Assembly (NCBI GenBank): GCA_964542535.1
Contig: CAZIUE010000006.1
Coordinates: 1 to 64,000 of the forward strand
Reading direction: 5' to 3'
Length of the DNA: 64,000 nt
DNA from: Pseudopelobacter sp964542535
Lineage (GTDB): Bacteria; Desulfobacterota; Desulfuromonadia; Geobacterales; Pseudopelobacteraceae
Shown in pieces: positions 45,615-53,583 of this stretch (position 1 is its first letter; every line of letters begins with the position of its first letter). The notes under the pieces were generated by a model. That model ran no database searches, had not been told where the DNA came from, and saw only the letters and a program-made list of their open reading frames with translations. Made by a program: the position numbers and the translations under genes.

Positions 45615-46136
45615 ATGTCTGACAATCCACAGGTTCTGATCATCATGGGTAGTTTTTCGGATCTGCCGGTTATGCAGGAGGCTGCTGATCTGCTGGGACA
45701 GTTCGATGTCCCCTGCGAGATGCGGGTGGCGTCGGCCCACCGTTCTCCCGCGCGGACGGCCAAGCTGGCGGAGGAAGCGGGTGGGCGGGGGATCAAGGTC
45801 ATCATCGCCGGCGCCGGCATGGCAGCCCATCTGGCCGGCGTGATCGCCTCGGAGACAATCCTGCCGGTGATCGGGGTTCCGGTTGGTGGGGGTGCCCTGA
45901 ACGGGGTTGACGCCCTGTACTCAACGGTGCAGATGCCGGGGGGCATTCCGGTGGCCACCATGGCCATCGGCAAGGCCGGAGCCAGGAATGCCGGTGTGCT
46001 TGCCGTACAGATCCTGGCCCTCTCGGACCAGCGTCTTGCCCAGGCGCTGCGGGATTACCGCCGGGAGATGGCTTTGGACGTGGAGCGCCGCGATGCCGAC
46101 CTGCAGGCTGTCAGGGCGGTTGACGAGGCGCGCTGA
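45615..46136 (+). CDS. purE: N5-carboxyaminoimidazole ribonucleotide mutase
   Basis: Class I PurE, which rearranges N5-CAIR to CAIR. The ATG at 45615 has GGGAGG 8 nt upstream; the frame is open further upstream without conservation. GSFSDLPVMQEAADLL, ASAHRSPARTAKLAEEA (active-site His), IAGAGMAAHLAGVIAS and GVPVGGGALNGVDALYSTVQ are the family blocks; 173 aa is normal. No purK follows. It lies 79 bp after the chemoreceptor gene in the pur gene row. Confidence 0.94.
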   Translation: MSDNPQVLIIMGSFSDLPVMQEAADLLGQFDVPCEMRVASAHRSPARTAKLAEEAGGRGIKVIIAGAGMAAHLAGVIASETILPVIGVPVGGGALNGVDALYSTVQMPGGIPVATMAIGKAGARNAGVLAVQILALSDQRLAQALRDYRREMALDVERRDADLQAVRAVDEAR

Positions 46137-46164
46137 CTCCCGCCTCCTTGAAAGGACGCACGCA

Positions 46165-46205
46165 GCACAAGGGGGACGACGGCGGGGCTGTCGCCCCCCT
46201 TGTGC
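46165..46205 (+). other. Strong hairpin after purE
   Basis: GCACAAGGGGG pairs perfectly with CCCCCTTGTGC around a 19-nt loop, 29 bp after the purE stop codon. There is no T-run, so it may be a transcript-end stabiliser or a factor-dependent stop. The rest of the 359-bp gap (46206-46495) shows no clear gene or promoter. Confidence 0.5.
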
Positions 46206-46495
46206 GTGCCCATGGTCGCCACCGGGGGCGGGGCAAAAAGTGCTACACCTTTTCGATGAATTGGTCTATCATCCCCTCCCTGTCCCGTGCGCGCGGCTGG
46301 ATGATGTTATTCGCGGCCACGGTCGCCCGTCCCCTTTGCCGGCCACATGAACGCGCCAGCCGTGATGCCGGCCCGGACCCGCGGGACCTGCCGCGCCGGC
46401 GCTGAAGCGCACCCGGGCCTGGTCGCCAGTCGCCGGACAACTCCGGTTTCGTTCACCCCCGGCCCTGATCGCCATAACCGACGCAGGAGACACTT

Positions 46496-47860
46496 TTGGC
46501 AGCTTCACGACGCACCCCGATGGAGTCCCTGTGGGACTTTTTCTGCTCGCTCAAACTCACGCTGTTTCTGCTCATCTCGCTCGCTCTCACCTCCATTATC
46601 GGGACCGTCCTGCCCCAGGGACAGGTTCCCGCGGACTATGCGGCGCAGCTCAGCCCCGCGTGGCTGCACCTCTATACCAGGCTGGGTTTTTTCGACATGT
46701 ACCACTCCTGGTGGTTCATCGCTCTCCTGTACGTCTTCAGCCTCAACCTGATATTCTGCTCCATCAGGCGCCTGCCCCAGGTGCTCCGCTTCCTGCGCCG
46801 GCCGGCCCTGGTGCTGGACGATGCCCAGTCGGGAACGCTCTCCCTCCGGCAGCGGCTCCCCCTCTCCTCGCCGCCCCGCGCGGCCGGTGAACGCTTGGCC
46901 TCCTTTCTCAAGGAACAGTTCAGCGTCGCTACCCTGACCGTCCGGGGGGATGAGTTCCATCTCTTTGCCCAGAAGAACGCCTGGAGCCGCCTGGGGGTCT
47001 ATGTCGTCCACAGCAGCATCCTGGTGATCTTTGTGGGAGCTATCATCGGGTCGCTGTTCGGCGACAAGGGGTACGTGAATATCGTGGAGGGGGAGAGCGT
47101 CAACAGCTTCACCTCCGGCAGCGGCAGGGACATCCCCCTGGGGTTCACCCTGCGCTGTGACCAGTTCAGCGTGGCAACATACGCTTCAGGCGCGCCCCGG
47201 GAGTACAAGAGTATCCTGACGGTGTTGGACAAGGGGGTTGAGGTGCCCGACTACACCCATGCCCGGCTGATCGTCAATGCTCCCTTGACCTACGGGGGAT
47301 TCACCTTCTACCAGTCCAGCTACGGTCTGGCCGATGAGGGAGACCGTCACGTCGTTACGGTGGCCAACCGGGACGGCAGCGGCGGCAGGCAGCTCATCCT
47401 GCGCGAGGGGGAACGGGTCGATATCGGTTCAGGGCTCTCCCTCCGGCTTCTGGAGACCACTCAGGAGGTGCGCCAGTTCATCCCGGAACTGAGCGGACCG
47501 GCAGCCAGGGTTGAGCTCACCCCCCGCACCGGGCAGCCGCGGGCCTTCGAGCTGTTCAAGAACCACCCCGGGATCAATGCCCTGCAGGAAGAGGGGGTGA
47601 TGCTGGGCTACGGCGGGAGCAATGCCCGCATGTACACCGGCCTGCAGGTGACCAGAGACCCCGGCGTCTGGTTCGTCTGGCTGGGATGCGGCCTGATGGT
47701 GGCTGGTCTCTGCATCGCTTTTTTCATGTCCCACAAGCGGATCTGGGTCGTCGCGGCACCGGGTGAAATCCGCCTGTACGGCAATGCCAACAAGAACCAG
47801 GCGGCCTTTGCCCAGCAGTTTGACGATCTGGCCGGAAAACTGAAGCAGCTGAAGCTCTGA
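46496..47860 (+). CDS. resB: Cytochrome c biogenesis protein ResB (System II)
   Basis: Membrane subunit of the System II heme-delivery and attachment machine for c-type cytochromes. The TTG at 46496 has AGGAGA 6 nt upstream and is preferred over the ATG at 46520, which has none. 454 aa with four membrane segments: LTLFLLISLALTSIIGTVLP, WWFIALLYVFSLNLIFCSI, VHSSILVIFVGAIIGSLFG and a C-terminal GCGLMVAGLCIAFFM; a large periplasmic domain lies between the third and fourth. It is followed 16 bp later by ccsA. c-type cytochromes are central to metal- and electrode-reducing relatives. Confidence 0.92.
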   Translation: MAASRRTPMESLWDFFCSLKLTLFLLISLALTSIIGTVLPQGQVPADYAAQLSPAWLHLYTRLGFFDMYHSWWFIALLYVFSLNLIFCSIRRLPQVLRFLRRPALVLDDAQSGTLSLRQRLPLSSPPRAAGERLASFLKEQFSVATLTVRGDEFHLFAQKNAWSRLGVYVVHSSILVIFVGAIIGSLFGDKGYVNIVEGESVNSFTSGSGRDIPLGFTLRCDQFSVATYASGAPREYKSILTVLDKGVEVPDYTHARLIVNAPLTYGGFTFYQSSYGLADEGDRHVVTVANRDGSGGRQLILREGERVDIGSGLSLRLLETTQEVRQFIPELSGPAARVELTPRTGQPRAFELFKNHPGINALQEEGVMLGYGGSNARMYTGLQVTRDPGVWFVWLGCGLMVAGLCIAFFMSHKRIWVVAAPGEIRLYGNANKNQAAFAQQFDDLAGKLKQLKL

Positions 47861-47876
47861 GGGAGGATGGACAGCC

Positions 47877-48728
47877 ATGAACAGTTCGCTCTGTTTCAAT
47901 CTGACAACGCTGGCCTATATGGCATCCATGGTCGCCTTCTTTATCTACCTGGCAGGCAGGAACAGGGTGGTGGGGGTGACGGGGAGCCTCCTGGCCTGCA
48001 TCGGCTTCGCGGTCCAGACTCTGGCCATCGCCCTGCGCTGGAAAGAGTCCTATGACATTGGCTACGGCCATGCCCCGCTCTCCAACCTCTATGAATCGGT
48101 GGTCTTCTTCTCCTGGACCATTGTTCTGATCTACCTGCTGATCGAACTCAGGTACCGCTGGCGCGTCATCGGCGCGTTCGTGCTCCCCTTTGCCCTGCTG
48201 GGCATGGCTTGGGCGCAGCTGAAGCTGAACAGCGGCATCGAGCCGCTGGTGCCGGCCCTGCAGAGCAACTGGCTGCTCTACCATGTGGTGACCTGCTTCC
48301 TGGGGTATGCCGCCTTTGCCGTTGCCTGCGGAGTGTCCATCATGTACCTGATCCGGGCGCGCCACGAAGGGGTGTCCCCGGACGCTCCCCCGGGCAGCCT
48401 GATGGCGCTTTTCCCCCCCCTGCGGGTCCTGGACGACCTGAACTACCGCGGCGTCATGATCGGTTTTCCCCTGTTGACCATCGGCATCATCACCGGAGCA
48501 GCCTGGGCCAACTATGCCTGGGGAACCTACTGGAGCTGGGATCCCAAGGAAACCTGGTCGCTGATCGTCTGGTTCATCTATGCCGCCTTCCTGCATGCCC
48601 GCTTCACCAAGGGGTGGGGCGGCAGCCGGACCGCCTGGCTCTCCATCATCGGCTTCTGCGCCACCATCTTCTGCTACCTGGGGGTCAACCTGCTCCTGGC
48701 CGGCCTGCACAGTTATGGCGGACAATAG
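47877..48728 (+). CDS. ccsA: Cytochrome c biogenesis protein CcsA/ResC (System II)
   Basis: Heme-handling membrane protein partner of ResB. 283 aa with about eight hydrophobic segments and the tryptophan-rich WWD signature WGTYWSWDPKETWSLIVWF (about residues 215-233), which presents heme on the periplasmic face, with His residues in GYGHAPLSNLYE, WLLYHVVTC and FLHARF as likely heme ligands. It follows resB by 16 bp and the two form a complete System II pair. A family-2 glycosyltransferase follows 88 bp later. Confidence 0.92.
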   Translation: MNSSLCFNLTTLAYMASMVAFFIYLAGRNRVVGVTGSLLACIGFAVQTLAIALRWKESYDIGYGHAPLSNLYESVVFFSWTIVLIYLLIELRYRWRVIGAFVLPFALLGMAWAQLKLNSGIEPLVPALQSNWLLYHVVTCFLGYAAFAVACGVSIMYLIRARHEGVSPDAPPGSLMALFPPLRVLDDLNYRGVMIGFPLLTIGIITGAAWANYAWGTYWSWDPKETWSLIVWFIYAAFLHARFTKGWGGSRTAWLSIIGFCATIFCYLGVNLLLAGLHSYGGQ

Positions 48729-48816
48729 GGGACGGCGCGCGGCGGACGGACAGGCGCAGGGACGACTATCCGATTGACCATCCGCACCAGGGGATGGTCA
48801 ATTGCTTTGGGAAACG

Positions 48817-49773
48817 ATGACGACCTTTTCAATTATCATACCGGTGAAACCGGGGGGCGCGGTAACGGCGCTGACCGCCCTCAGGGGGATGGACTACCCC
48901 CCTGAGCGGTTCGAGATCCTGGTGAGCGAAGGGACCTGCCCCAGTCGTCAGCGTAACCTGGCCGCGGCCCAGGCCCTGGGGGAACTGATCTATTTTCTGG
49001 ATGACGATTCCCGGCCGGTCCCGGATGCCCTGCGCCGCTGCGGCGCGGCATTCCATGACCAGACCGTGGCTGTGGTGGGCGGTCCCTCCCTGACCCCGGC
49101 AAGAGACTGCCGCGTGCAGCAGCTGTTCGGCGCGGCCCTGTCGTCCCTTCTGGGAGCCGGCGCCATGCGCAACCGCTACCGCGCCACCGGTTCGCTGCGC
49201 CGCACCACGGAGCGGGAACTGATCCTGTGCAACCTTGCCTTCCGGCGCGACCTGTTTCTGGCTGTTGGCGGGTTTGACGAACGGCTTTACCCTAACGAGG
49301 AGAACGAGCTTCTGGACCGGCTGGCCGGCCTCGGTCACACCTTGCTGCACGAGCCGGCCATGGCGGTGGAGCGCAGCCAGCGTCCCACCCTGGCCGCCTT
49401 CATGCGCCAGATGTTCGGCTACGGTAGAGGGAGAGCCCAGCAGACCCTGCTGGCGGGACCGGCTTCGCTGCTGAGCTTCGCGCCGCTCCTGCTGGTCTGC
49501 TACCTGCTCCTGCTGCCGTTGCTGCCTGCCGCGTTGTTGTGGAAACTGCCCCTTGCGGCCTATGCCCTCCTCGTGGCCGGCTTCTCCGCAACGACGGCCC
49601 TGGTGTCGCGGCGGCCCGTCGACCTGCTTCTCGTAGTGCTTGTGCCGCTCATGCACTGCTGTAACGGCGTTGGTCTTGCGCATGGCTTTGCCGGGGGGCG
49701 GCCCGCGCCGCGGGGGGGGGAGTGCCGGGTGAATGTCAGACATGTCAAGGAGTTTGGCCAGGGGGAGTGGTGA
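48817..49773 (+). CDS. Family 2 glycosyltransferase with C-terminal membrane segments
   Basis: Predicted membrane-anchored sugar transferase of 318 aa from the ATG at 48817 (MTTFSIIIPVKPGG); a TTG at 48802 is an alternative. The GT-A fold shows SEGTCPSRQRNLAAAQALGE, the metal-binding DDD in FLDDDSRPVPDALRR, a GGFDERLYPNEENELLDRL acceptor-side block, then two or three hydrophobic segments (LLSFAPLLLVCYLLLLPLLP and on). Acceptor and donor are unknown. It starts a run of three glycosyltransferase genes that probably serve surface polysaccharide or glycolipid synthesis. The downstream gene lies 88 bp on. Confidence 0.82.
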   Translation: MTTFSIIIPVKPGGAVTALTALRGMDYPPERFEILVSEGTCPSRQRNLAAAQALGELIYFLDDDSRPVPDALRRCGAAFHDQTVAVVGGPSLTPARDCRVQQLFGAALSSLLGAGAMRNRYRATGSLRRTTERELILCNLAFRRDLFLAVGGFDERLYPNEENELLDRLAGLGHTLLHEPAMAVERSQRPTLAAFMRQMFGYGRGRAQQTLLAGPASLLSFAPLLLVCYLLLLPLLPAALLWKLPLAAYALLVAGFSATTALVSRRPVDLLLVVLVPLMHCCNGVGLAHGFAGGRPAPRGGECRVNVRHVKEFGQGEW

Positions 49774-49861
49774 CGACCGGTCTTGGCGGCGAAACAGTGG
49801 CGCGGAAGCGACGGGAACGGGACTCCTGCCGTCTGAGCGGACTTTATTCAGGGAGCGTGGT

Positions 49862-50833
49862 GTGAATTTCAGTATTGTAGTGCCCATCTACAACGAAGAG
49901 GACAACATCGAGGAGCTCTACGGTGCCATCGTCACGGCGCTGGATCCGGTGGATCCCTGCTATGAGATCATCATGGTTGACGACGGCTCCCGTGACGGCT
50001 CATTCGGGGTCCTGAAACGTCTGGCGTCCCGCGACGGGCGGCTCAAGCTGATCCGTCTGCGCCGCAACTTCGGCCAGACCGCGGCCATGGCTGCCGGTTT
50101 CGATGCCGCCCGGGGCGAGATCATCATCCCCATGGACGGGGACCTGCAGAACGACCCGGCGGACATCCCGCTCCTGATCGAAAAGCTCCGCCAGGGGTAC
50201 GACGTGGTTTCCGGCTGGCGCAGCGACCGCAAGGATACCTTCGTCACCCGCAGAATTCCCTCCATCCTGGCCAACGCCCTGATCTCCTCCTTTACCGGCG
50301 TGCATCTCCACGACTATGGCTGCACCCTCAAGGCCTACCGCCGTGAGGTTCTGGACGGCATTAACCTGTACGGCGAGATGCACCGTTTCGTTCCGGCCCT
50401 GGCCTCCCAGGTGGGGGCCAGGGTGACCGAACTCCCGGTCCGGCACCATGCGCGCCGTCACGGGGTGAGTAAGTACGGCATCTCCCGCACCCTGCGGGTG
50501 ATCCTGGACCTGCTGACGGTCAAATTTCTCCTGGCCTACTCCACCAAGCCGATCCAGCTGTTCGGCAAGTGGGGTGTGTACACCCTCGTGACCGGTTTCC
50601 TGACCGGCGCCATCATGGTGTACCTGAAGCTGGCGGACGGGTTGAGCATGAACCGCAGTCCGCTGCTGATCCTGACCGCCTTCCTCCTCTTTATGGGGGT
50701 TCAGTTCATCGTGCTGGGTCTTCTGGGCGAGGTCAACGCCCGCACCTACTACGAAGCCCAGGGCAAGCCGATCTACGTGGTCAGGGAGCGGGTGAATCTT
50801 GGGACCAGTGACCAGGGACGGGGGACCGGATGA
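49862..50833 (+). CDS. Polyisoprenyl-phosphate glycosyltransferase (GtrB/DPM1-like, family 2)
   Basis: Likely transfers a sugar from a nucleotide donor to undecaprenyl phosphate. The GTG at 49862 (VNFSIVVPIYNEEDNIEEL) has GGAG 6 nt upstream; the frame is open to 49733 without conservation. MVDDGSRDGSF, RLRRNFGQTAAMAAGFD, MDGDLQNDP and HARRHGVSKYG are the DPM-type blocks; two membrane helices occur near the C-terminus (about 230-300). The last ten residues (GTSDQGRGTG) are encoded by the GGGACC arm of a repeat element, so the native end has been replaced. The stop overlaps the ATG of the four-helix-bundle gene. Confidence 0.88.
   Translation: MNFSIVVPIYNEEDNIEELYGAIVTALDPVDPCYEIIMVDDGSRDGSFGVLKRLASRDGRLKLIRLRRNFGQTAAMAAGFDAARGEIIIPMDGDLQNDPADIPLLIEKLRQGYDVVSGWRSDRKDTFVTRRIPSILANALISSFTGVHLHDYGCTLKAYRREVLDGINLYGEMHRFVPALASQVGARVTELPVRHHARRHGVSKYGISRTLRVILDLLTVKFLLAYSTKPIQLFGKWGVYTLVTGFLTGAIMVYLKLADGLSMNRSPLLILTAFLLFMGVQFIVLGLLGEVNARTYYEAQGKPIYVVRERVNLGTSDQGRGTG
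50801..50829. repeat. Left GGGACC arm flanking the four-helix-bundle gene
   Basis: Starts GGGACCAGTGACCAGGGACG and continues GGGGACCGG, ending immediately before the ATG of the four-helix-bundle gene. Its mirror (GGTCCC words) is at 51206-51236, so the gene lies between the arms of one inverted repeat. Confidence 0.85.
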
Positions 50834-51183
50834 AAGATCACAAGGATCTTGACGTATGGAGGGAGAGTATCGAGCTGGTGACCAGTGTCTATGCCTTGAC
50901 CTCATCGTTCCCTCGAGAGGAAATGTTTGGGCTCGTAAATCAGATGCGGCGAGCCGCTGTTTCCATTCCATCCAATATTGCCGAGGGTGCCGCTCGCCAG
51001 GGAGAAAGGGAGTTTATACATTTTCTTCACATCTCGCTGGGATCTGCGGCTGAGCTGGAAACCCAGGTGATAATCGCGGGTAAGTTGAACTATCTGGGGG
51101 CGGCTGATCAGGTGCTGAAAAAGGTCGAGACGGTGCGGAAAATGCTGCACGGCCTGATACGCCACTACCGAACCAAGGTGTAG
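50830..51183 (+). CDS. Four-helix-bundle protein (23S rRNA intervening-sequence / Avd-like family)
   Basis: 117-aa protein with the complete family signature: KDLDVWRESIELVTSVYALT, SSFPREEMFGLVNQMRRAAV, SIPSNIAEGAARQ, EFIHFLHISLGSAAELETQ, then KLNYLGAADQVL. Members are small basic helical bundles that form barrel-like pentamers and bind nucleic acid; they are encoded in 23S rRNA intervening sequences and, as Avd, in diversity-generating retroelements. The molecular role of stand-alone copies is unknown. No reverse transcriptase or template repeat is nearby. The ATG overlaps the preceding glycosyltransferase stop (ATGA), and inverted GGGACC/GGTCCC arms flank the gene closely, as if it were a cassette placed in a glycosyltransferase operon. 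Confidence 0.92.
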   Translation: MKDHKDLDVWRESIELVTSVYALTSSFPREEMFGLVNQMRRAAVSIPSNIAEGAARQGEREFIHFLHISLGSAAELETQVIIAGKLNYLGAADQVLKKVETVRKMLHGLIRHYRTKV

Positions 51184-51184
51184 C

Positions 51185-52468
51185 ATGTCCCCATCGGCCA
51201 CCGTTTCCCGGTCCCCGGTCCCCGGTCCCTCGTCCCGAATGCGCATCCTCATGCTGGCACCCACCCCCTATTTCGCAGACCGGGGCTGCCATGTCAGGAT
51301 CTACGAGGAGGCGCGGGCCCTGATCTGCCAGGGGTGCGAGGTGCACATCGTTACCTACCACATCGGCCGGGATATGCCCGGCATCCCCACCCACAGGATC
51401 GTCGGGCTCCCCTGGTACCGGCGTCTCACCGCCGGTCCCTCCTGGCAGAAACCGTTTCTGGATATCCAGCTTCTTCTCAAGGCTCTCTCTGTTGCCCGCA
51501 CCTTCAGGCCCCAGATCATCCACGCCCATCTCCACGAGGGGGCCTGCATCGCCTTGGCTCTCAGGCCGCTTCTGGGCCTTCCGCTGGTGATGGATTTCCA
51601 GGGGAGTCTCACCGGCGAGTGCCGCGATCACGGCTTCCTCAAACCAGGTTCCCTGCGGGAGCGACTCTTCGCTGCCGTGGAACAGACCGTCAACCGGGGC
51701 GCCGACGCCATCGTCACCAGCTCCACGCAAGGCGCGCGGCAACTGGTGGAACAGTGGGGCGTTCCCGCGCAGCGGGTATCCGTGGTTATCGACGGTGTCG
51801 ATACCGAGCGGTTCCGCCCTCAGGCGCGCCGGGAGGCACGGGAGAGCCTGGGTATTGGAGAAGGTACGCCGGTGGTGGTCTATCTGGGGCTGCTCAACAG
51901 CTACCAGGGGATTGATCTGCTGCTGGAGTCGGCGAGCATCCTTAAGCAGCGCGGGGTCGCCGTTCGCTTCCTGGTCATGGGGTATCCCGAGGAGGGGTAC
52001 CGTGACAGGGCCGGGAGCATGGGGCTCGGTGACATGCTGACCTTCACCGGCCGGATCGACTATGGCCAGGCCGCCCGGTACCTGAGCGCCGGCGATCTGG
52101 CCGTCTCCCCCAAGCTGTCGCTCAGCGAGGCCAACGGCAAACTGTTCAACTACATGGCCTGCGGCCTGCCGACCTTGGTCTTCGATACGCCGGTCAACCG
52201 GGAGATCCTGGGAGAGTGCGGCGTCTATGCGCTTCATGGCGATGCGGCTAACCTGGCGGACAAGATCGCGGAGCTGAGCGGTGACGGACGGAGGCTGGCC
52301 GAGCTCTCCCGCGCGGTGCGTGAGAAGTCGGAGCAGGAGCATTCCTGGAACAGCAGGGGCGCGGAACTCGTGGGTCTGTACCGGCGGCTGCTGGAATGCC
52401 GGGGCACCGTCTCGACAGGGCCGAACAGGGCTGTGATGAAAAAGCGCCGAAATGAAAAAAATGGCTGA
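51185..52468 (+). CDS. Family 4 (group 1) glycosyltransferase
   Basis: GT-B fold retaining sugar transferase of 427 aa. Core from MRILMLAPTPYFADRG (51239); GDGVDTERFRP-type and GTPVVVYLGLLNSYQGIDLLLESA (as VVVYLGLLNSYQGIDLLLES) donor domain entry, and SEANGKLFNYMACGLPTLVFD (as ANGKLFNYMACGLPTLVF), the E-x7-E region, identify the family. The first 18 residues (SATVSRSPVPGPSS...) are encoded by the GGTCCC arm of the repeat that brackets the four-helix-bundle gene. AAGGTG 4 nt before the ATG at 51185 favours translation from there, so the native N-terminus now carries a repeat-coded tail; the ATG at 51239 lacks a ribosome site. Confidence 0.88.
   Translation: MSPSATVSRSPVPGPSSRMRILMLAPTPYFADRGCHVRIYEEARALICQGCEVHIVTYHIGRDMPGIPTHRIVGLPWYRRLTAGPSWQKPFLDIQLLLKALSVARTFRPQIIHAHLHEGACIALALRPLLGLPLVMDFQGSLTGECRDHGFLKPGSLRERLFAAVEQTVNRGADAIVTSSTQGARQLVEQWGVPAQRVSVVIDGVDTERFRPQARREARESLGIGEGTPVVVYLGLLNSYQGIDLLLESASILKQRGVAVRFLVMGYPEEGYRDRAGSMGLGDMLTFTGRIDYGQAARYLSAGDLAVSPKLSLSEANGKLFNYMACGLPTLVFDTPVNREILGECGVYALHGDAANLADKIAELSGDGRRLAELSRAVREKSEQEHSWNSRGAELVGLYRRLLECRGTVSTGPNRAVMKKRRNEKNG
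51206..51236. repeat. Right GGTCCC arm flanking the four-helix-bundle gene
   Basis: TCCCGGTCCCCGGTCCCCGG continuing TCCCTCGTCCC. Its reverse complement matches the left arm of the purH-purD element at 29 of 31 positions. It lies 23 bp after the four-helix-bundle stop codon and inside the following glycosyltransferase frame. Confidence 0.85.
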
Positions 52469-52475
52469 AAAAGAG

Positions 52476-52504
52476 TTGACACCCGGAACCGTTTTTGGTA
52501 CAAA
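52476..52504 (+). promoter_or_regulatory. Promoter of tRNA-Gly
   Basis: TTGACA (52476-52481), 17-bp spacer, TACAAA (52499-52504), 13 bp before the mature tRNA start. Confidence 0.75.
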
Positions 52505-52517
52505 ACTCAAGCTTCAC

Positions 52518-52592
<75 letters not shown>

Positions 52593-52601
52593 TTTAACAT
52601 C

Positions 52602-52623
52602 AAGAAATCATTCGTGATTTCTT
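52602..52623 (+). other. UUCG-capped hairpin after tRNA-Gly
   Basis: AAGAAATCA-TTCG-TGATTTCTT, a perfect 9-bp stem with a stable UUCG tetraloop, 9 nt after the tRNA. It may aid 3' processing or pausing; no T-run follows directly. Confidence 0.5.
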
Positions 52624-52630
52624 CCAAAAT

Positions 52631-52688
52631 GCCCCGACTTTCACTAAAACTTTCGCCAAAAAGGTTTTAAGGGAAGCCGGGGCTTTTG
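52631..52688 (+). terminator. Probable terminator downstream of tRNA-Gly
   Basis: GCCCCG pairs with CGGGGC at the base of a long imperfect hairpin (inner AAAAC/GTTTT and CTTTC/GGGAAG pairs), followed by TTTTGTTT. Confidence 0.6.
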
Positions 52689-52689
52689 T

Positions 52690-52881
52690 TTATGCAATTT
52701 GAGTACCGGAAATCAGAATCGCCGGTTCAGCGTGGTAGTTGATCGTCTGCGGAATCTTTTTCTTCATTGGTTCCGCGAGGTCCTTTCCGTAGTACTCCAG
52801 AATCTGCCAGAAGTCCTCTTCAAGTCCTTCGTTGTAATCCCCGTAGACCTCGTTGTGAGACATCCTGATGACAACTGACAC
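52690..52881 (-). CDS. Small ORF of unknown function in the tRNA-bounded element
   Basis: 63 aa, acidic in the middle (YGDYNEGLEEDFWQILEYYG), no signal peptide or membrane segment, no family recognised. MSHNEVYG (start about 52863) could be a shorter start. It ends just beside the tRNA-Gly terminator and its 5' end abuts the transposase remnant, so it may be the C-terminal piece of a longer gene of the integrated element cut by the insertion sequence. Coding status is uncertain. Confidence 0.35.
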   Translation of the reverse strand: MSVVIRMSHNEVYGDYNEGLEEDFWQILEYYGKDLAEPMKKKIPQTINYHAEPAILISGTQIA

Positions 52882-52904
52882 TCCCGCTTGGTAGGGAGGA
52901 GTTC

Positions 52905-53128
52905 ATGAAAAGGCAGCAGCGCTACCCCTCGGAGTTTCGAACTGAAGCAGTGAAATTGGTAACTGAACAAGGGGTGTCGCAGAAGGAAGCGGCGAAACCA
53001 GCGACGCTAATGGAGGGGGGGGCTCAGGTGGTGGTCGGAATCAAACGGAATCGGTGGCCGGCTTGCCGCGGAAAACGCAACCGAGCTTCGGCGAAGGATG
53101 AAGGAAGGCCTGCAACTTGCCGGGTAAA
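52905..53128 (+). pseudogene. Degenerate IS3-type transposase OrfA fragment
   Basis: MKRQQRYPSEFRTEAVKLVT and EQGVSQKEAAK are the usual start of an IS3-family OrfA helix-turn-helix protein. After about residue 29 the homology breaks and shifts frame; LAAENATELRRMKEGLQLAG in another frame (to about 53128) looks like the leucine-zipper end of OrfA. No OrfB (DDE transposase) is present. It lies against the truncated integrase on the other strand. Confidence 0.7.
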
Positions 53129-53129
53129 A

Positions 53130-53327
53130 GAAATATTTCTCGATGATCACGGGATAGGGGGTCTTGGTCGGGAGGGGGATGTCTTTGTGTTGGAACAGGG
53201 CGGATTCTATCTGCCGGATTTTTTTGGCGATCTGCCGTGAGGTCGTAATCAGATTGACCCGCTTCTGTTCAGTGTTCAGGTAGTACTGCGCGTAGAATTT
53301 TTTGCCACGTTTTAAAATACTTGCCAT
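53130..53327 (-). pseudogene. Truncated phage-type integrase (N-terminal part only)
   Basis: MASILKRGKKFYAQYYLNTE continuing QKRVNLITTSRQIAKKIRQIE resembles the AP2-like arm-binding domain at the start of tRNA-associated tyrosine recombinases. A strong ribosome site (AAGGAGGTG, 6 nt spacing) precedes the ATG at 53327. After about 66 codons homology stops at the transposase remnant; the core-binding and catalytic domains (R, HxxR, Y) are missing, so it cannot recombine. Its place just downstream of tRNA-fMet is typical of integrases that use that tRNA gene as attachment site. Confidence 0.75.
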
Positions 53328-53393
53328 TGCACACCTCCTTGGTAGTGCGGCAAGTCCCGGACCCTTAGGGTACAAAATAGGGTACAATGGCAA

Positions 53394-53427
53394 TAAAAAA
53401 AGGACTTGCCGTTTATGCAAGTCCTTG
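53394..53427 (-). terminator. Terminator of tRNA-fMet
   Basis: On the minus strand AAGGACTTGC and GCAAGTCCTT pair around a short loop, followed by TTTTTT, 8 bp after the tRNA 3' end. Confidence 0.9.
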
Positions 53428-53434
53428 GTTTTTT

Positions 53435-53511
<77 letters not shown>

Positions 53512-53525
53512 TTAAGTAGATCCAC

Positions 53526-53554
53526 TTTATAGACGATCCGTTTCGTTCTGTCAA
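53526..53554 (-). promoter_or_regulatory. Promoter of tRNA-fMet
   Basis: On the minus strand TTGACA (53554-53549), 17-bp spacer, TATAAA (53531-53526), 15 bp before the tRNA: a near-consensus sigma-70 promoter. Confidence 0.88.
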
Positions 53555-53583
53555 CAGTTAAGTTGATGTTTCGTTAAAAACAG

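Noticed and set aside
50830..51183. Diversity-generating retroelement accessory (Avd)
   Set aside because: No reverse transcriptase, template repeat or variable target gene is seen within the window, so only the fold family is claimed.
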